A stretch of DNA of 6,054 nt from an uncultured Ruaniaceae bacterium (GTDB taxonomy: Bacteria; Actinomycetota; Actinomycetes; Actinomycetales; Beutenbergiaceae): positions 1 to 6,054 of the forward strand of contig CAMXUZ010000220.1 in NCBI GenBank assembly GCA_947251855.1, in the 5' to 3' direction. The position numbers were made by a program, and so were the translations under genes. How positions within the stretch are numbered: the stretch's first letter is position 1; every line of letters begins with the position of its first letter. A model generated the notes under the pieces. It saw only the letters and a program-made list of their open reading frames with translations, was not told where the DNA came from and ran no database searches. Of this stretch, positions 5,739-6,054 are shown piece by piece.

Positions 5739-6054
5739 AGCAGGAATTTCGACGCTTGTTCTGCGAGGTTGAGCACTCCTTGGGGCAGCACCCCGAGGAG
5801 GATGGTGCCGATCGCGCAGACGGCGACCGCGACCTGGGTCATCCCTTCGGGAGCGACAACCGCCGTCGTCTCATCAGCAGGTTCGGTGAAGAACATGAGC
5901 ACGATGATACGCACATAGAAGTACGCGGCAGCAGCGGAGGCGAGGACGGCGATGACGACCAGGGGCCAGGCACCGCCAGCGATCGCGGCGGAGAACACCG
6001 TGAACTTCCCGACGAACCCACCCGTGAGGGGGATCCCTGCGAATGACAGGAGGA
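5735..6054 (-). CDS. nuoN: NADH-quinone oxidoreductase subunit N, C-terminal part (5' end outside window)
   Basis: The frame stays open to the right edge and shows the last 105 residues of NuoN, an antiporter-like membrane subunit of respiratory complex I that helps pump protons while NADH reduces menaquinone. The visible part begins LLSFAGIPLTGGFVGKFTVF, the conserved (A)GIP-TGGF-GK segment containing the functionally important lysine. It continues with a helix ending YFYVRIIVLMFF, a short acidic and polar loop (TEPADETT), and a final helix, MTQVAVAVCAIGTILLGVLP, before the tail ASKFLL. GTG 5998 lies inside the conserved region and is not the real start. The TGA stop shares four bases with the start of the polyprenyl synthase. 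The rest of the nuo operon should lie beyond the right edge. Confidence 0.93.
   Translation of the reverse strand, partial: LLSFAGIPLTGGFVGKFTVFSAAIAGGAWPLVVIAVLASAAAAYFYVRIIVLMFFTEPADETTAVVAPEGMTQVAVAVCAIGTILLGVLPQGVLNLAEQASKFLL

Overview
This 6,054-base window is GC-rich chromosomal DNA from an actinobacterium (Actinomycetota; Micrococcales is plausible, but the sequence alone does not fix the genus). The pointers are heavy G/C bias at third codon positions, frequent GTG starts, tRNA genes without an encoded CCA, a mycobacterial FprA-type ferredoxin-NADP+ reductase, and an actinobacterial-style long-chain polyprenyl diphosphate synthase directly behind nuoN. It reads as ordinary core chromosome: there is no transposase, integrase, CRISPR array or recognisable defence or biosynthetic cluster.

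Left edge (1-345): two tRNA genes on the minus strand, tRNA-Tyr(GUA) and then tRNA-Thr(GGU), separated by a 94-nt spacer with a strong hairpin. From knowledge of actinobacterial genomes, tRNA-Met and rpmG often follow beyond the left edge. Divergent from the tRNAs, on the plus strand, are yajQ (346-846, nucleotide-binding YajQ family) and, 37 nt later, a 12-helix MFS efflux-type transporter (884-2077); these two may be co-transcribed.

Middle (2078-3785): the MFS gene converges on fprA (2230-3603, minus). The 152-nt gap between them holds the most distinctive non-coding structure here: an 80-bp element (2081-2160) built from three copies of a 22-bp unit, one forward and two in tandem reverse, around a short central palindrome. 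It can form two mutually exclusive long hairpins. A 182-nt divergent promoter region then separates fprA from rarD.

Right part (3786-6054): rarD (EamA-family transporter, plus) converges with only 12 nt on a long-chain polyprenyl diphosphate synthase (minus). The synthase start codon overlaps the stop codon of nuoN (minus, 5' part outside the window) in a GTGA overlap. Pairing a complex I subunit with the enzyme that makes the isoprenoid tail of menaquinone suggests a shared respiratory transcript: complex I reduces the quinone whose tail this enzyme builds. FprA fits the same redox theme by moving electrons between NADPH and ferredoxin, although it is separately transcribed.

I found no undescribed multi-gene system. 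The best leads are the three-arm repeat at 2081-2160, its strand-asymmetric RNA folding, the tRNA spacer hairpin, a possible 13-codon leader ORF upstream of yajQ, and a possible leaderless rarD transcript.
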